The notes under the pieces were generated by a model. That model had not been told where the DNA came from. It made no database searches and saw nothing but the letters and a program-made list of their open reading frames with translations. From assembly GCA_037039685.1 (NCBI GenBank), contig JAWNGF010000008.1, forward strand, positions 2,356,001-2,420,000: 64,000 bases of DNA. The letters run 5' to 3'. This document shows positions 11,404 to 21,504 of this stretch, piece after piece. Source of the stretch: Ceratobasidium sp. AG-K (Eukaryota; Basidiomycota; Agaricomycetes; Cantharellales; Ceratobasidiaceae). Positions within the stretch are counted from its first letter, which is position 1, and every line of letters begins with the position of its first letter. A program made the position numbers and the translations under genes.

Positions 11404-11796
11404 ATGTTTAGCAATACCCAGAAAGTACCACTATCAAATGTATACTACTGCAAAGCATCAAATGAATCACCTATGGTATACACAAAAATAGTGGGAATCA
11501 CAGACAAAACACCAACACTCATCAACTCAGGATTTACAAGTAATTTCACGGATATCAAATACACCAGGATAAACAATCTCCCACTGATCAAACTACAGAC
11601 ACCCAGAAGTGTGGAAATGATCAATGGAAAAACAGAAAAAGAAACTATCTGCTTCTGTACTAAAATCACCTTCAAACAGGAAGGAAGAACCTTCACACAG
11701 AAACTATATTGCATGCCAACAGGAACTCAACCAATGATCCTAGGAATGATTTGGCTCAAAGAAGTCAACCCAGATATCACCTGGTCTCCCTTCTAA
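11404..11796 (+). pseudogene. P protease
   Basis: This 130-codon frame matches the retropepsin layout of R1 and R2 (SPMVYTKIVGITDKTPTLI ... MPTGTQPMILGM). The catalytic triad reads NSG instead of DSG: the Asp codon at 11524-11526 is AAC, a single G-to-A change consistent with CpG loss. The enzyme would be inactive even if the frame were open into reverse transcriptase. Confidence 0.85.
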
Positions 11797-12499
11797 ATCA
11801 ATTGGAGAGTCAATACTATACAAGGAAAAGCAGCAAGAATGGATGGACTACCAGACAAACTTGGAGACTATGCCAATGTCTTCAACAAAGAACAATATGC
11901 AAAACTACCAGAGCACTGCAAATGGCACTGCACAATCGATCTCATAGAAGGGGCAGAGCTACCCAAACCAAGAAAAGCGTACCCACTGTCCCCAAGGGAA
12001 AGAGAAGCCTTAAAACAAACTATGCAAGAGGAAATGGCATCAGGAAGGATCCAACCAAGCAAATCTCCAATTGCCACAGGAACCTTCTTTGTAGAAAAAG
12101 CCCTTGTACCAGGACAAACCATACCAGATCTAAGGAGTGTAGTAGACTATACAGGAGTAAACACTATAACAAAGGCCAATTGATACCCTGTACCACTTAT
12201 AGAAGAGCTACTTGACATCTTCAAGAAAACAGGTGAAGAAATGAAGGAAGAACTCTTCATTTCTACCCTAGACTTTAAGAACAGCTTCTGGAATATCAGA
12301 ATAAAGGAAGGAGACAATGGAAAACTGCTTTCAGAACATCAGAAGGCCTTTTCAAATACCAAGTAATGCCCTTTGGTCTCAAGAATGCTCCATCTACCTT
12401 CCAAAGGTACATGGATCATATCTTCAGGGATATGAAAGGAATATCAGTTCTTGTCTACATCAATGATATCCTTGTCATATCCAGAGGAAGATCACAACA
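11797..12499 (+). pseudogene. P reverse transcriptase, truncated
   Basis: The frame 11839-12183 covers the N-terminal part (LPKPRKAYPLSPREREALKQ, SKSPIATGTFFVEK, RSVVDYTGVNT) and ends at TGA 12181-12183. The palm continues past a one-base frameshift near 12312 into 12366-12499 with MPFGLKNAPSTFQRYMDHIF. The polymerase box at 12456-12467 reads YIND, so the first catalytic Asp is Asn. Right after SRGRSQHY the sequence jumps to the C-terminal end of RNase H, so the thumb and nearly all of RNase H are deleted. Confidence 0.85.
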
Positions 12500-13267
12500 C
12501 TACCAACCAGGGAAAATGTCCACAAAACCTGACATACCTAATGCAGAACAACTCATGATATCTGCCAAAACCTTCAAGGGATTCTCAGCAGCCCTGGGAG
12601 TGGATATCATATCAGAAATAAAGGAAGGACAGGAAGGACAGGAAGAGGACAAAAACCTTAGTACCCTGATAAACACGGTCAAAGGGAAGGAAGACCTACC
12701 CCCAACTGTAAAGAAACAATTCAGGGACTACAAGTACAACAAAAATCTCCTCTGGTATCAAGGGAAAATTGTTGTCCCTGAAGACAGAGACATATGACTA
12801 AACATCCTATGGCTATACCATGATAGCCCAATAGCTGGACATCAAGGACAAGCCAGAACACTCAAACTAATTTCACAAAAATATTACTGGCCAGGCATGA
12901 AAGCACAAGTCAGCCAATATGTTGACTTGTGCAAAACATGCCAAAGGGGGAAGGGACACCAACAATCAGTTGCTCTGAGACCACTACCAATCCCAGAGAA
13001 ACCTTGGGAAGACATTGCATATGACTTCATTGTCAAACTACCCAAATCAGAAGGAAAAGATAGCATCCTAGTAGTAGTTGATTGCTTCTCAAGGATGGCA
13101 CATTTCATTGCCTGCAATGAAACAACAACTCATGGCCACCATCTACAACCAAACCCAACAACAACTGGCCTGCTGTCAGGCAGGCCAAAAGTAGTCAAAC
13201 AACCTGGGGACCCTGCCCCACCCCAACACCTGCCCAGGTCCCTTTTGGGGAACTCCCACCTGCCAAC
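12500..13267 (+). pseudogene. P integrase, N-terminal part, and junction sequence
   Basis: After the deletion, 12500-12797 encodes the linker (IPNAEQLMISAKTFKGF) and 12800-13130 the HHCC zinc-binding region (YHDSPIAGHQGQ ... CKTCQRGKG). The start of the catalytic core (IAYDFIVKLPKSEGKDSILV) follows. Past 13130 the frame no longer resembles integrase: the second Asp, the Glu and the chromodomain are missing, a second internal deletion. The Pro-rich remainder up to the Q1 insertion probably belongs to the 3' accessory ORF. Confidence 0.8.
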
Positions 13268-13780
13268 TGTCACAACCTGCTCAGAGAAGGGTTGTTTTTT
13301 GACTAATGAGCGGCTCTTAGGCCTGAGAATCACTGAGAGGCTCCAAAAGATGTTGGATAACCTCCTCAGGGCAAAGTAGAGTGGGTAAACAACAAGGTAA
13401 ACTGTCCTTGGGATTCCAAGACAATTTCCCTTGCATCTTTTTATAGCAAACGGAAGAAAGGAAGTGCTATCTCCATGGGAAAAGCACAACAGTCCAAAAG
13501 GAGCATGAAAGGAACATCAGAACAAGAAGAGCCCATAGCACATGGGGATCAATGTGCAGTGCTCTGGAAAGAATCACAGACTGGAGAATACATGCTGATG
13601 ATCCACATGTACAAAGGCCTAAGCAAGAGAAGCAACAAGAAAGGAGTAAACAACAAAACAAACCACATGGCAGCCAACAAGCACACAACAGGGGGAAAAC
13701 AACAAACACAACAACAAAGGCAGCCAACAAGCAATGAAGGTGCAGCACACAGTCCATTGTCAGGAGCAAGGCTTGTGACA
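13268..13780 (-). mobile_element. Solo LTR Q1 (513 bp)
   Basis: The segment begins TGTCACAACC and ends CTTGTGACA and is flanked by the 5-bp duplication CCAAC at 13263-13267 and 13781-13785. It is the reverse complement of Q2 at 31958-32468 and matches Q3 at 33620-34079. No internal element sequence is present, so it formed by LTR-LTR recombination after insertion into P. Confidence 0.92.
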
Positions 13781-13785
13781 CCAAC

Positions 13786-14309
13786 CCTCCTATGTGGCAA
13801 TGCTCTGGGACCACCCCTGCACCCACAGTCCCTGTCCCCTCCCCTGAGGGCAATGACTTGCCCCACCCCCCAAAATCCCTGCCGATCCGCTGCTGCTGGA
13901 GCAGAAATTCAAGGAAGCAGTGGCACAAGCACAAGGAACAATCCAGCAACTCCTGGCTGAAGCAGAGCAAAACCTGGAAGACATGCCCCTAGCTACTGCC
14001 TGGGACCAGATGCCATGCAACAAGCAAGTCCTTGAAGCCTATGACACCATACCAAGGGGAATCATGTCCCCCCTGGGACTCAAGCAATGGTGCAATGTGT
14101 GCAAAGAAGAGTGGGTCAACCAGGAACAACAGGTGCTCAGCAAACAAGCGTGTGAATGCAGTCAAGTGCTCCAGCACTTGCTGCAACACAAACGGGACTT
14201 TGACCAAGCCCTCTGGGATGCCTGGCACAAGCGACTAGAGGAGGACATGCATGCCTTGGCAGAACATGAAGGCTGGGTAGCAATCAAAGAATGGATTGTG
14301 CAAAAGTAG
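13786..14309 (+). pseudogene. P accessory ORF between integrase and 3' LTR
   Basis: The frame 13920-14309 (129 codons) ends 27 bp before the polypurine tract. It is predicted all-helical and rich in Gln, Trp and Glu (TIQQLLAEAEQNLEDMP, WDAWHKRLEEDMHALAEHEG). I do not recognise a family. Its location between integrase and 3' LTR is the same as the accessory ORFs of R1, R2 and W. Sequence likeness to R is only in composition, so common origin is unproven. Q1 and the integrase deletion removed or displaced its N-terminus. Confidence 0.5.
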
Positions 14310-14335
14310 TCGTGTGCAGTCACCTATGCCCAACC

Positions 14336-14349
14336 TTAAAGGGGGGCAA
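14336..14349 (+). other. Polypurine tract of P
   Basis: A purine run with six Gs (TTAAAGGGGGGCAA) abuts the TGTTGTGACC start of the 3' LTR at 14350. This fixes the plus orientation of P. Confidence 0.75.
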
Positions 14350-14822
14350 TGTTGTGACCCATCCACAACACACATGAACTCTGCTTGCTTGACTTGACTC
14401 ATGGCAGCCTTAAGTGCCCTATGTACATAGATGTGGCCCTCTCCCTTGTTTTGTGAGGTGTATGGATGACTTGTCCCCACAGCCCATATGGCTGTGCTGT
14501 CTTCTAGATCTGTCTTCTGGAAAGATCAACCTTCTTGAACTTCTCTCTAAACAGATCTTCGTGATTTGCTGACTGAGCGTGGCACCTGATTGGCCACGTA
14601 TGTATTGTACCACTTTGAGGCATTTATGCCTCTGACTAGTTATACCAGCTTGCAAGCATGGACTTACTCCAGTGTGCTTTGCCTTGTCATCTCTCCCCTC
14701 AAGTACAACTAAGTCACTGGGCCTTTAGGCCATCACCTCAACACTAAGTGGGCCCCAGGCCATTGTCATAAAGTTGCTAAGGTTGCACTAGCAACTTAGC
14801 ATACAGTACAGAGCCTCTAAAG
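14350..14822 (+). repeat. 3' LTR of P, left part
   Basis: The first 473 bp of the 3' LTR are followed by element S; the last 68 bp are at 21078-21145. The sum of 541 equals the 5' LTR exactly, which confirms the S insertion point. The last five bases, TAAAG (14818-14822), are repeated at 21073-21077. Confidence 0.92.
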
Positions 14823-15089
14823 TGTCACGACTAAGCTTGCTGACAACTAAGAAAAGGTAATAACACCTTGGCCCAAGTCCTGTGGCAAATACAATGAGTT
14901 AAGGGTAAACCCTAAACCCAAAGGTAATGGAGGACAGGTGGTTTAATGGATATATAGGATGTGGACGGTGGCTAAGGCCTAAGGGATCTCAAGTATAAGT
15001 GGGGTGAAGAGCCCACTGAGTGAAGATGTAAAGCTTGAGTCCTATTAGACAGGAGGTCAAGTCTTGGTCGTTACCAGACTTGACCCCTC
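14823..15089 (-). repeat. 3' LTR of S, truncated to 267 bp
   Basis: It aligns with 20585-20851 of the right LTR, then breaks off at 15089/15090 and continues as integrase. The missing 221 bp of LTR, the polypurine tract and the integrase C-terminus were lost in one deletion. Confidence 0.9.
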
Positions 15090-15812
15090 GCATGTAGATG
15101 CTTGAACTGCATTGTTGAATGCAAACTCTGCCATAGGTAGGAGCAACACCCAATCTGTTTGACAATGATTTATATATGCTTGAATGAAGATTTCTACTAT
15201 TTGGTTGGTGCACTCTGACTGTCCATCCATCTCAGGATGATAAGCAGTGGAATAGGAGGGCTTGATGTCCAGGTGTTTGTACAAGTGCTTTAGGAACTTG
15301 GAGTTAAATACCAATCCTCAATCCAATACTGTGGCTTTGGGCAGTCCATGGAGTTTCCAGACATACATGACAAATAGGTTAGCAATGTCAATTGACGTGG
15401 CATTGGATTTTGTGGGAATGTAATGTACCATCTTGGAAAAGCGGTTGACTACTGTGAGAATGGCATCGAACCCTTCTGATTCTGGCAGGCCAACAATGAG
15501 GTTGTATGATATTTCTTCCCAAGGCCATTCTGGGACCTGAAGTGGTCACAATAGCCCTGTAGGGAGTTGGTTTGATGGCTTTGAATGGATGCAAGTTTTG
15601 CTGTGAGATACGTTGGAATTAACCCCTTTCTTCATAGAGGGCCAATAGAATGTTCTTGAGATTAGTTCTAATGTACAAGCTTGTCCTGGGTGACCTGCTG
15701 CTACAGCATCATGTCTGGATTCCATCACAAGATTCCTAACTGTCTGATCTCTTGGCACAAAGATTTTGCCTCCAAACAGGAGCAATCCTTCTCTCAATTC
15801 CCACTCTTTCAC
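15090..15812 (-). pseudogene. S integrase
   Basis: From 15812 down, the zinc-binding region (RHDAVAAGHPGQ) is degraded at its second Cys pair (SHSKTCIHS). The core follows with YNLIVGLPES, VVNRFSK and HPEMDGQSECTNQ. Asn replaces the expected Asp at 15501-15503 (YNLI for YDLI) and at 15444-15446 (VVNRF for VVDRF). Stops lie near 15544 and 15325. The end at ...AFNNAVQAS is the deletion junction with the LTR. Confidence 0.85.
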
Positions 15813-16358
15813 TAATTTCCCATCTCAAAGTTTGTCTAGTACCTCTGTTAACTGCTCATCTTCCAGAAGTACTTCCCAGATTAGGTCATGAGTTTCTTGA
15901 TCTGGGGTGATAGCAGCAATGAAGAGCTCTGATTTCATGAGAACTTGCTTCTCTACCCCCCCTTCAAGCGGCACAAGATTGTAGCATCTGGAGAGGATAT
16001 CTGCCTTGCAATTTTGCGTTCCTGGTTTGTAGATGATGTTGTAATTATAGTTGACCAGGAAATTCATCCAGCAGATTTGGTGACAATTCAATTATTGGGA
16101 TTTGGCAAAGTATTCCAAATTTCTGTGGTCCATTAGAACTTGGATTGGCTTTTCTGATCCCTCTAATAAATGCCTCCATTCCTTGAATGCTTGAATGATT
16201 GCTAGTAGTTCCTTATCAAAAATATTGTAGTTCCGCTCAGCAGGTGACAATGATTGGGATAGGTATGCAACTGGGCAGAGTTTCCCTTCCAAATTCTTTT
16301 GTGACAGTATGGCACCAGTAGCATAATCCAAAGCATCACATTCAACAAAGAATTGTTC
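15813..16358 (-). pseudogene. S RNase H and linker
   Basis: Frames 16092-16331 and 15825-16091 carry [51 protein letters not shown] and the YKPGTQNCKADILSR end typical of gypsy RNase H. In-frame stops separate them from each other and from reverse transcriptase. Confidence 0.82.
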
Positions 16359-17303
16359 TCAAATGTCAGGTTGGACTAGTAGTGGTGCTGAAGTGAGGTA
16401 CTCCAGGAGTTTGTTAAATGCATCATTTGTTGCGCTTGACCATTCCCATTTGACATCTTTTTTGAGCAGGTTATAGAGAGGTTGTGCCACATTAGCAAAG
16501 TTTGGAATGAAACGTCTGTAGAAATTTATGAAGCCCAGAAATTCTTGCATGTTTTTGACATTACAGGGTTTCAACCAGTTCATTGCAGAGGTAACTTTTT
16601 CTTGGTCCACCTCAATGCTCTTGTCTGACACAATCATGCCTAGGTAGTCAATTTTTGTGACATGGAAGGAGCATTTTTTGAAGTTACAATATAAATGATT
16701 GTCCATCAATCACTGAAGTACTTCCTTGATTTCTGGAATATGTTCTTCCAAAGGGTTGGAGAAAATTAGGATATTGTCAATATAGATTATGACTGAGATG
16801 CCTAGTTTGTCCCAAAATATATCATTCATCATACTCTGGAAAGCTGCAGGTGCATTGGTAAGGCCAAAGGACATCACAAGCCATTCAAACATGCCAAATT
16901 GGGTTTTGAACGCTATTTTCCACTTGTCACCTTCTTGGATGCAGATTAGGTTATAGTCTGATTTAAGATCAAGCTTGGTAAAGATCTTTTTTCCCTGCAA
17001 TTGTTTGATTAGGTTTTGAGGAAGTGGTAGTGGGGCCACATTTTTGATGGTCATGGCAGTGGCTTTTTGATAATCCTGGCATACTTGCAACAAATTGTCC
17101 TTTTTTTTAACTACAAGACACAGAGATGCCATAGGTGATTTGGAAAATTGCAATAGGCCCAATTTGAGACCTTTATCAATCATGTCCTTGATTGCAGCTG
17201 CCTCCTTGAGACCTGTGCTATAAATGGGACCATGGGAAGGTTTTGCACCAGGCACAAAATCAATGGCTAAGTCATATTTGCTATGTGGGGGTAGTTTTGC
17301 AGC
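16359..17303 (-). pseudogene. S reverse transcriptase
   Basis: The fingers-palm part (17255-16710) has FSKSPMASLCLVVKKKDNLL, FTKLDLKSDYNLI and SFGLTNAPAAFQSMMND. The polymerase box at 16773-16784 reads YIDN, with the second catalytic Asp changed to Asn. The thumb (16709-16359) has FLGFINFYRRFIPNF. Stops at 16710-16712 and near 17303 break the frame. Length and motif spacing fit a full Ty3/gypsy enzyme. Confidence 0.88.
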
Positions 17304-17870
17304 TTATTCTTCAGAAAAGACTTTTGCAAATTTTTGGTAGGGAGCTGGGAGTTCATTGATTGCATTTATCTGTAGCACTATAGGTTTGTCCAGGCAAATC
17401 TTTGAGCAATATTCCAAACTAAAGGAGATAGTGCAGCGATTCCATTCAATCTTTGGATTGTGCATTTTAAGCCATGACATTCCTAGAACTAGGTGGTGGT
17501 TCCCAACATCTGCCAGGTGGCATTTGATTTCCTCAACATGGTTGGCAATCTGGATGGAAAGGCATGTACAATGTTTCACCATTCCAGAGGCTACCTCTCA
17601 ACTGTTGATTACTTTCAGGGTTTTAGGCTTGTCATGGTTATATTTTAGGAGATGGTATTGTTTGACAATAGAGGGATGAATGAAGCAAGAGTTAGCTCCG
17701 CAATCATTCATTGCTTTGCCAGTAAAGGGTTGTGGTGAGAAGGTGTTCTTTTTGTCAGGAGTGGTTTCTAGCGGTTTAGATTCAAAATCAACATATAATT
17801 GCATGATATTTGACAGGGAGTATACATGGTAGTCAATGCTACTGTTCATATCTGCTAGTAGTTTACCCAA
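17304..17870 (-). pseudogene. S protease
   Basis: Two frames (17598-17870 and 17304-17582) separated by a stop give a retropepsin-like domain. The active-site region reads NDCGANSCFI, so the usual D-S/T-G is D-C-G, and the domain ends LVLGMSWLKMHNPKIEW. The same ending is seen in fragment T at 30400, which links the two elements. Confidence 0.72.
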
Positions 17871-17881
17871 AATGTTACTCC

Positions 17882-18680
17882 TTAGAGTGTTTTGGGATCT
17901 CCTTTTCCTGATTCTTCATCTTCTGATCCCAATTCCACTTCTCCTACTTCTTCTACCCTGGCTTTGTGGCCAGACATGGTGCGAGTAGGGCAAACCCAAG
18001 CAAAATGACCCTTTCTGCTGCAGTTGTTGCAGAATATGACATTTTCTCCTTTCCTGTCAAGTTCCATTGGTCCTGGACCTTTGGGATTGGTTTTGGAAGT
18101 AGCTAATGGCAAGGTATATGCAGGGCAATTGTCCTTTTTAAAGGCTGGGTATGGTACTTGAGCGCTTTCACCTGTATTCCATTTGACAGTGGGATTTAAA
18201 GCACCTCAAGGATTGCATGATTTGCCTGTTATAACACCTTTCTTGGCTTTCCCATCTGGTCCCACCATGTAGACTTTATCGCCAATGTTTAGTTTCTTCT
18301 GAGGGGTGCATGTGGGGTTGACTGTGGGCAAGATGCTTGACAACTTTTTGGCAGATGTTCATGGGGTGGCATATGTGTATGTAGGTTTGATTGACTCCAG
18401 GCAGAGATCAATTTTAGATGCTGTGATAGTGACTTGGTTGAAAGACATAGCAGCATCAAATGGTTCAAATGCCTGCATGAGCATCATGTTTTTTACTTCC
18501 ACCTTGAGCCCTTCATAGAACATGTCCCAAAGGGCCTGATTGCCATAGTTAAGCCCATTTGTGTATTTCTGGAAATCACAAAGGTAATCCTGAACTGAAG
18601 AAGTTTGTCTAAGTTTGGTAAGTTTGGTTCAGTTCTGTTCTTCTCAATTGATTTCACCAAAGCGGCCTTGGAACTCTACT
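17882..18680 (-). pseudogene. S gag, C-terminal half with zinc knuckle
   Basis: The frame 17882-18112 contains the zinc knuckle FCNNCSRKGHFAWVC and a following acidic tail. Upstream, 18130-18680 reads as degenerate gag in pieces (VQDYLCDFQKYTNGL, ALWDMFYEGLKVEVK) interrupted by stops. The solo R LTR at 18681 separates it from the capsid N-terminal part. Confidence 0.78.
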
Positions 18681-19137
18681 GTTGTAAGCTTCTTCTTGGT
18701 GGCTATGAGACAAGCTGCAATGGAGAGTGGACGGCACTAAGACCTAAACAACCTCTTGAACTGCAACACACTTAAGTGTCTGTAGGCTCTTAAGGGTAGG
18801 GGTGGTTCAAAGTGTCACTCAAGAGGGATGTTTGACGAGACAAAACAAGCTGGGGTTACCAGGCTTGTTGGTCCTCTATATATATTCAGAAAACGGCCAA
18901 GTCATACAAGGCGCAGCCACATGAGTTATACATACAAGCCAGTCAGGAGTGTCCAAGTGAGTCATGCTGTATGAACAGACATGACTTGTACAAAGCACAG
19001 CCGCATTACACAATGTAACAGGAAAACCACAAGGAGGTGGCAACACAGCAGGAAGAGAGAAACAAAACATAACAGACATAGCCACAAGACAGGACAAGAC
19101 GCAGATGAGTCCAATGGAGTGAGCAAGGCTCACAACA
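18681..19137 (-). mobile_element. Solo R-family LTR inside S gag (457 bp)
   Basis: The segment begins TGTTGTAAGC and ends CTCACAACA and is flanked by the duplication TCTAC (18676-18680, 19138-19142). No internal R sequence remains. It is the deepest nested element of the window (R LTR in S in P). Confidence 0.94.
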
Positions 19138-19835
19138 TCTACCCAAAATTGTGCAAGATTATGCAACCATGGGATAGGGTGTAGAATGCCATATTCCAAA
19201 TACAACTGTAACCACTTGTGTGCTTCTCCTTCCAAGTACAAGATCACTGCCTTGATGTTTTGGTCTGCTGATGCATTGGGGGCAGTCCCTTCAATATACA
19301 TATTGCAATTAACCTGACAGGTAAGGGACTCACTCCTCCTGCCATTGAATTTATTTGGAGTTGCCATTTTAATTTTTGGTGTTTGTGCAACTTGTGGACC
19401 ATGTCCAGGTGGTGGTGGTGGTGGTCAAGGAACTTGTGCTTGGTTGGTAGCTGCAGGTCCTGTTATTTGAAACAATTGATCCCCTGGTACAGGAGGGTGG
19501 ATGCTTTGGTCAGGATTTGCTTGATAGGCTCCTGGGATTGTTTGTACAAGATTTTGGATTAGCTGGATTTGTGCTGCTGCTCCTGTTAATTCCTAGAAGT
19601 ATTCCCCATGTTTCTGTGCAGACTCTGTCACATGATTGTCAAGTTCACCTTGTAAAAGGGCAATACTATCTTTCATAGACATAATTTTGTTATACAATTT
19701 GATAAGGAGTCTCCCTTCTGAAACTACAGTTGTGTCAAAAGCATGGGGAACCAGAACATCATAGGGGTTGTCTGGTAATGTAGAAGGAAAAGTGGTCAGG
19801 GTGTTTCCTGCATTCCATCCATTATCCTCAGCCAT
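19138..19835 (-). pseudogene. S gag, N-terminal half
   Basis: From the methionine at 19835 (MAEDNGWNAGNT) an 80-codon frame with a helical segment (LLIKLYNKIMSMKDSIALLQ) ends in TAG at 19593-19595. It then continues through a Pro-rich stretch (six Pro) to the capsid motif KIKMATPNKFNGRR at about 19360. The frame is broken by two stops before it reaches the inserted LTR. Confidence 0.72.
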
Positions 19836-20570
19836 ATTGTTTGATTTTTTTTTTGAGTTAAGGTTGTTGTAAAAATGGTATGTTTGGCCATTGATAGTTA
19901 ATGCAATAATACTTCTCTGGCAGAGTTGGTAATGATGGTGTGGGCAAGAGTTGACTAGGGGTGCAATAAGGTGAGAATTGTCCTAATAAACATCCAGTGG
20001 CTCAAGCTCCTGCATGAGTTCTGGGCGGCTCTGCCAAATTTCTGCAGGTGTCTGGGTCTATGGACCACTAGACAACATTTTAATGATTTTTATGGGCAAA
20101 TGATTCATCAGCACTTACTGCTGGATGTGATGCCAGATGTAGCAGAGTGATACAGGGGGGCGCAGCAATGACTTTGTGCTTGGTGCTGATTGGCTGCTGC
20201 TCTGTACCGGAAGGCAATTCACACAAGTGTCTGGGATGGGACAGCTTGTGGGTAGGGGAACAATAGGACAAAGGGTGTTATGCACTAAGCTTTTGCTTCT
20301 ACAACTAGTGTTGGACAGTTCCTACTAATTATTACAGTTCTGGCAAACATGATAAAAAGCAGATTCTCTGCAAGCAGTTGCTTTCTGCTGACTAAAGCCA
20401 CTTGAGTGTGAAAGAGGATAATGATTGGGTTCACTGACAGTGTACAGTAGCTAACAACTACTGGTCTATATCAAGTATAGCTTGTTGTTGCTTGTGCTGT
20501 GCCTGTTTCCCATGTACGTTCTATTTAAATGAAGGGAAAGCAATCAGTGCCACATGTGACAGCAATTGAA
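19836..20570 (-). other. Untranslated leader of S
   Basis: The roughly 735 bp between the gag start and the primer-binding site contain no ORF with recognisable content on either strand. This is the expected position of the 5' leader and packaging signals. Confidence 0.5.
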
Positions 20571-20582
20571 AAGACTTGACCT
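20571..20582 (-). other. Self-priming site of S
   Basis: On the minus strand AGGTCAAGTCTT starts 2 nt inside the 5' LTR end. It is perfectly complementary over 12 nt to AAGACTTGACCT at 20816-20827 in the LTR, which lies 34 nt downstream of the TATATATAC box. The spacing is the same as in R, in an unrelated sequence. Confidence 0.75.
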
Positions 20583-20584
20583 GG

Positions 20585-21072
20585 TGTCATGACTAAGCTT
20601 GCTGACAACTAAGAAAAGGTAATAACACCCAGGCCCAAGTCCCATGGCAAATACAATGAGTTAAGGGTAAACCCTAAACCCAAAGGTAATGGAGGAAAGG
20701 TGGTTTAATGGATATATAGGATGTGGACGGTGGCTAAGGCCTAAGGGATTTTAAGTATAAGTGGGGTGAAGAGCCCACTGAGTGAAGATGTAATGCTTGA
20801 GTCCTATTAGACAGGAGGTCAAGTCTTGGTTGTTACCAGACTTGACCCCTCAGTATATATACATGAAGAAACACAGCCATGTACAAACAAGAACAACATT
20901 CCAAAATGTTCTAATATCAAATGTGTAATCAAATGTAATATCACATCCCAAGACAAATTGATCACATGACTTCTTTCTGGAACATTCTATACAATATACC
21001 AAAAAAGGAAACTGTCTTGGAAAAGGATAGAAAATATAGAAAAATTATGTCATTGTGCCCTAGCTCATGACA
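20585..21072 (-). repeat. 5' LTR of S (488 bp)
   Basis: Its ends form an 8-bp perfect inverted repeat (TGTCATGA ... TCATGACA). A TATA box sits near 20855-20865 on the minus strand. It is the complete counterpart of the truncated copy at 14823-15089. Confidence 0.93.
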
Positions 21073-21077
21073 TAAAG

Positions 21078-21145
21078 GCAGCTCAAGGCCTATAAGGCAC
21101 AAACAGACACAGACATTGGTCAACCAGCATAGAAGGGTTGCAACA
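21078..21145 (+). repeat. 3' LTR of P, last 68 bp
   Basis: It continues 14350-14822 after the S insertion (GCAGCTCAAGGCC as in the 5' LTR at 1906) and ends TTGCAACA, followed by the P target duplication TTGGA. Confidence 0.9.
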
Positions 21146-21504
21146 TTGGATTAGAGTACTCCTAAGTACCCAAATCTGCAAACAGTTTTGCTGATGCTTG
21201 ATATCATCCAAGGCATCCTGGAGTAGCTCATTGTTAGTATTTCTGCCTGCTGAAGGAGGTTGGAAACATCTTTGTTGATATGCTTGGCCTGCAAATAGAC
21301 CAATAAATACTTCTGTACAACATTTTGCCAATGATTCAAGTCAAATGCAATGGATATGACTTGAAGCACAATATTCTAATGTTGATTAACTACTGTATTC
21401 ATACGCATGTCTACTACTACAAAGTGCAGGTGTTTTTTCTTTGGTATCCTGTGCACAATCAGTGCTTCATCCTGGTCCTTGTCTTCTCAGTGACAATTGG
21501 CAGC
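21146..21504. other. Right flank of P, non-coding
   Basis: No gene is recognised. It holds the right arm (21176-21196) of the 21-bp inverted repeat. Short ORFs on both strands have no recognisable motif. Confidence 0.45.

Larger units (their letters stand above)
14823..21072 (-). mobile_element. Ty3/gypsy element S, nested in P 3' LTR
   Basis: The element starts TGTCACGAC and ends CTCATGACA, flanked by the duplication TAAAG (14818-14822, 21073-21077). On the minus strand gag lies at 17.9-19.8 kb, protease at 17.3-17.9 kb, reverse transcriptase at 16.4-17.3 kb, then RNase H and integrase down to 15.09 kb. The 3' end is deleted: integrase core runs straight into LTR position 267. Every domain carries stops. 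A solo R LTR is inserted in gag. It belongs to a lineage distinct from R and P; fragment T (29906-31155) is a relative. Confidence 0.92.
1429..21145 (+). mobile_element. Ty3/gypsy element P, carrying three nested insertions
   Basis: Two copies of a 541-bp LTR (1429-1969, and 14350-14822 continued at 21078-21145) begin TGTTGTGACC and end in TTGTGACA or TTGCAACA. They are flanked by the 5-bp duplication TTGGA at 1424-1428 and 21146-21150. The plus-strand order gag, protease, reverse transcriptase, integrase fits Ty3/gypsy. Removing R1, Q1 and S with their target duplications leaves about 5.8 kb, so P also has internal deletions (RNase H and the integrase core are missing). Many stops and frameshifts make it dead. 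It is the oldest layer here, because everything else in 1429-21145 sits inside it. Confidence 0.93.
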
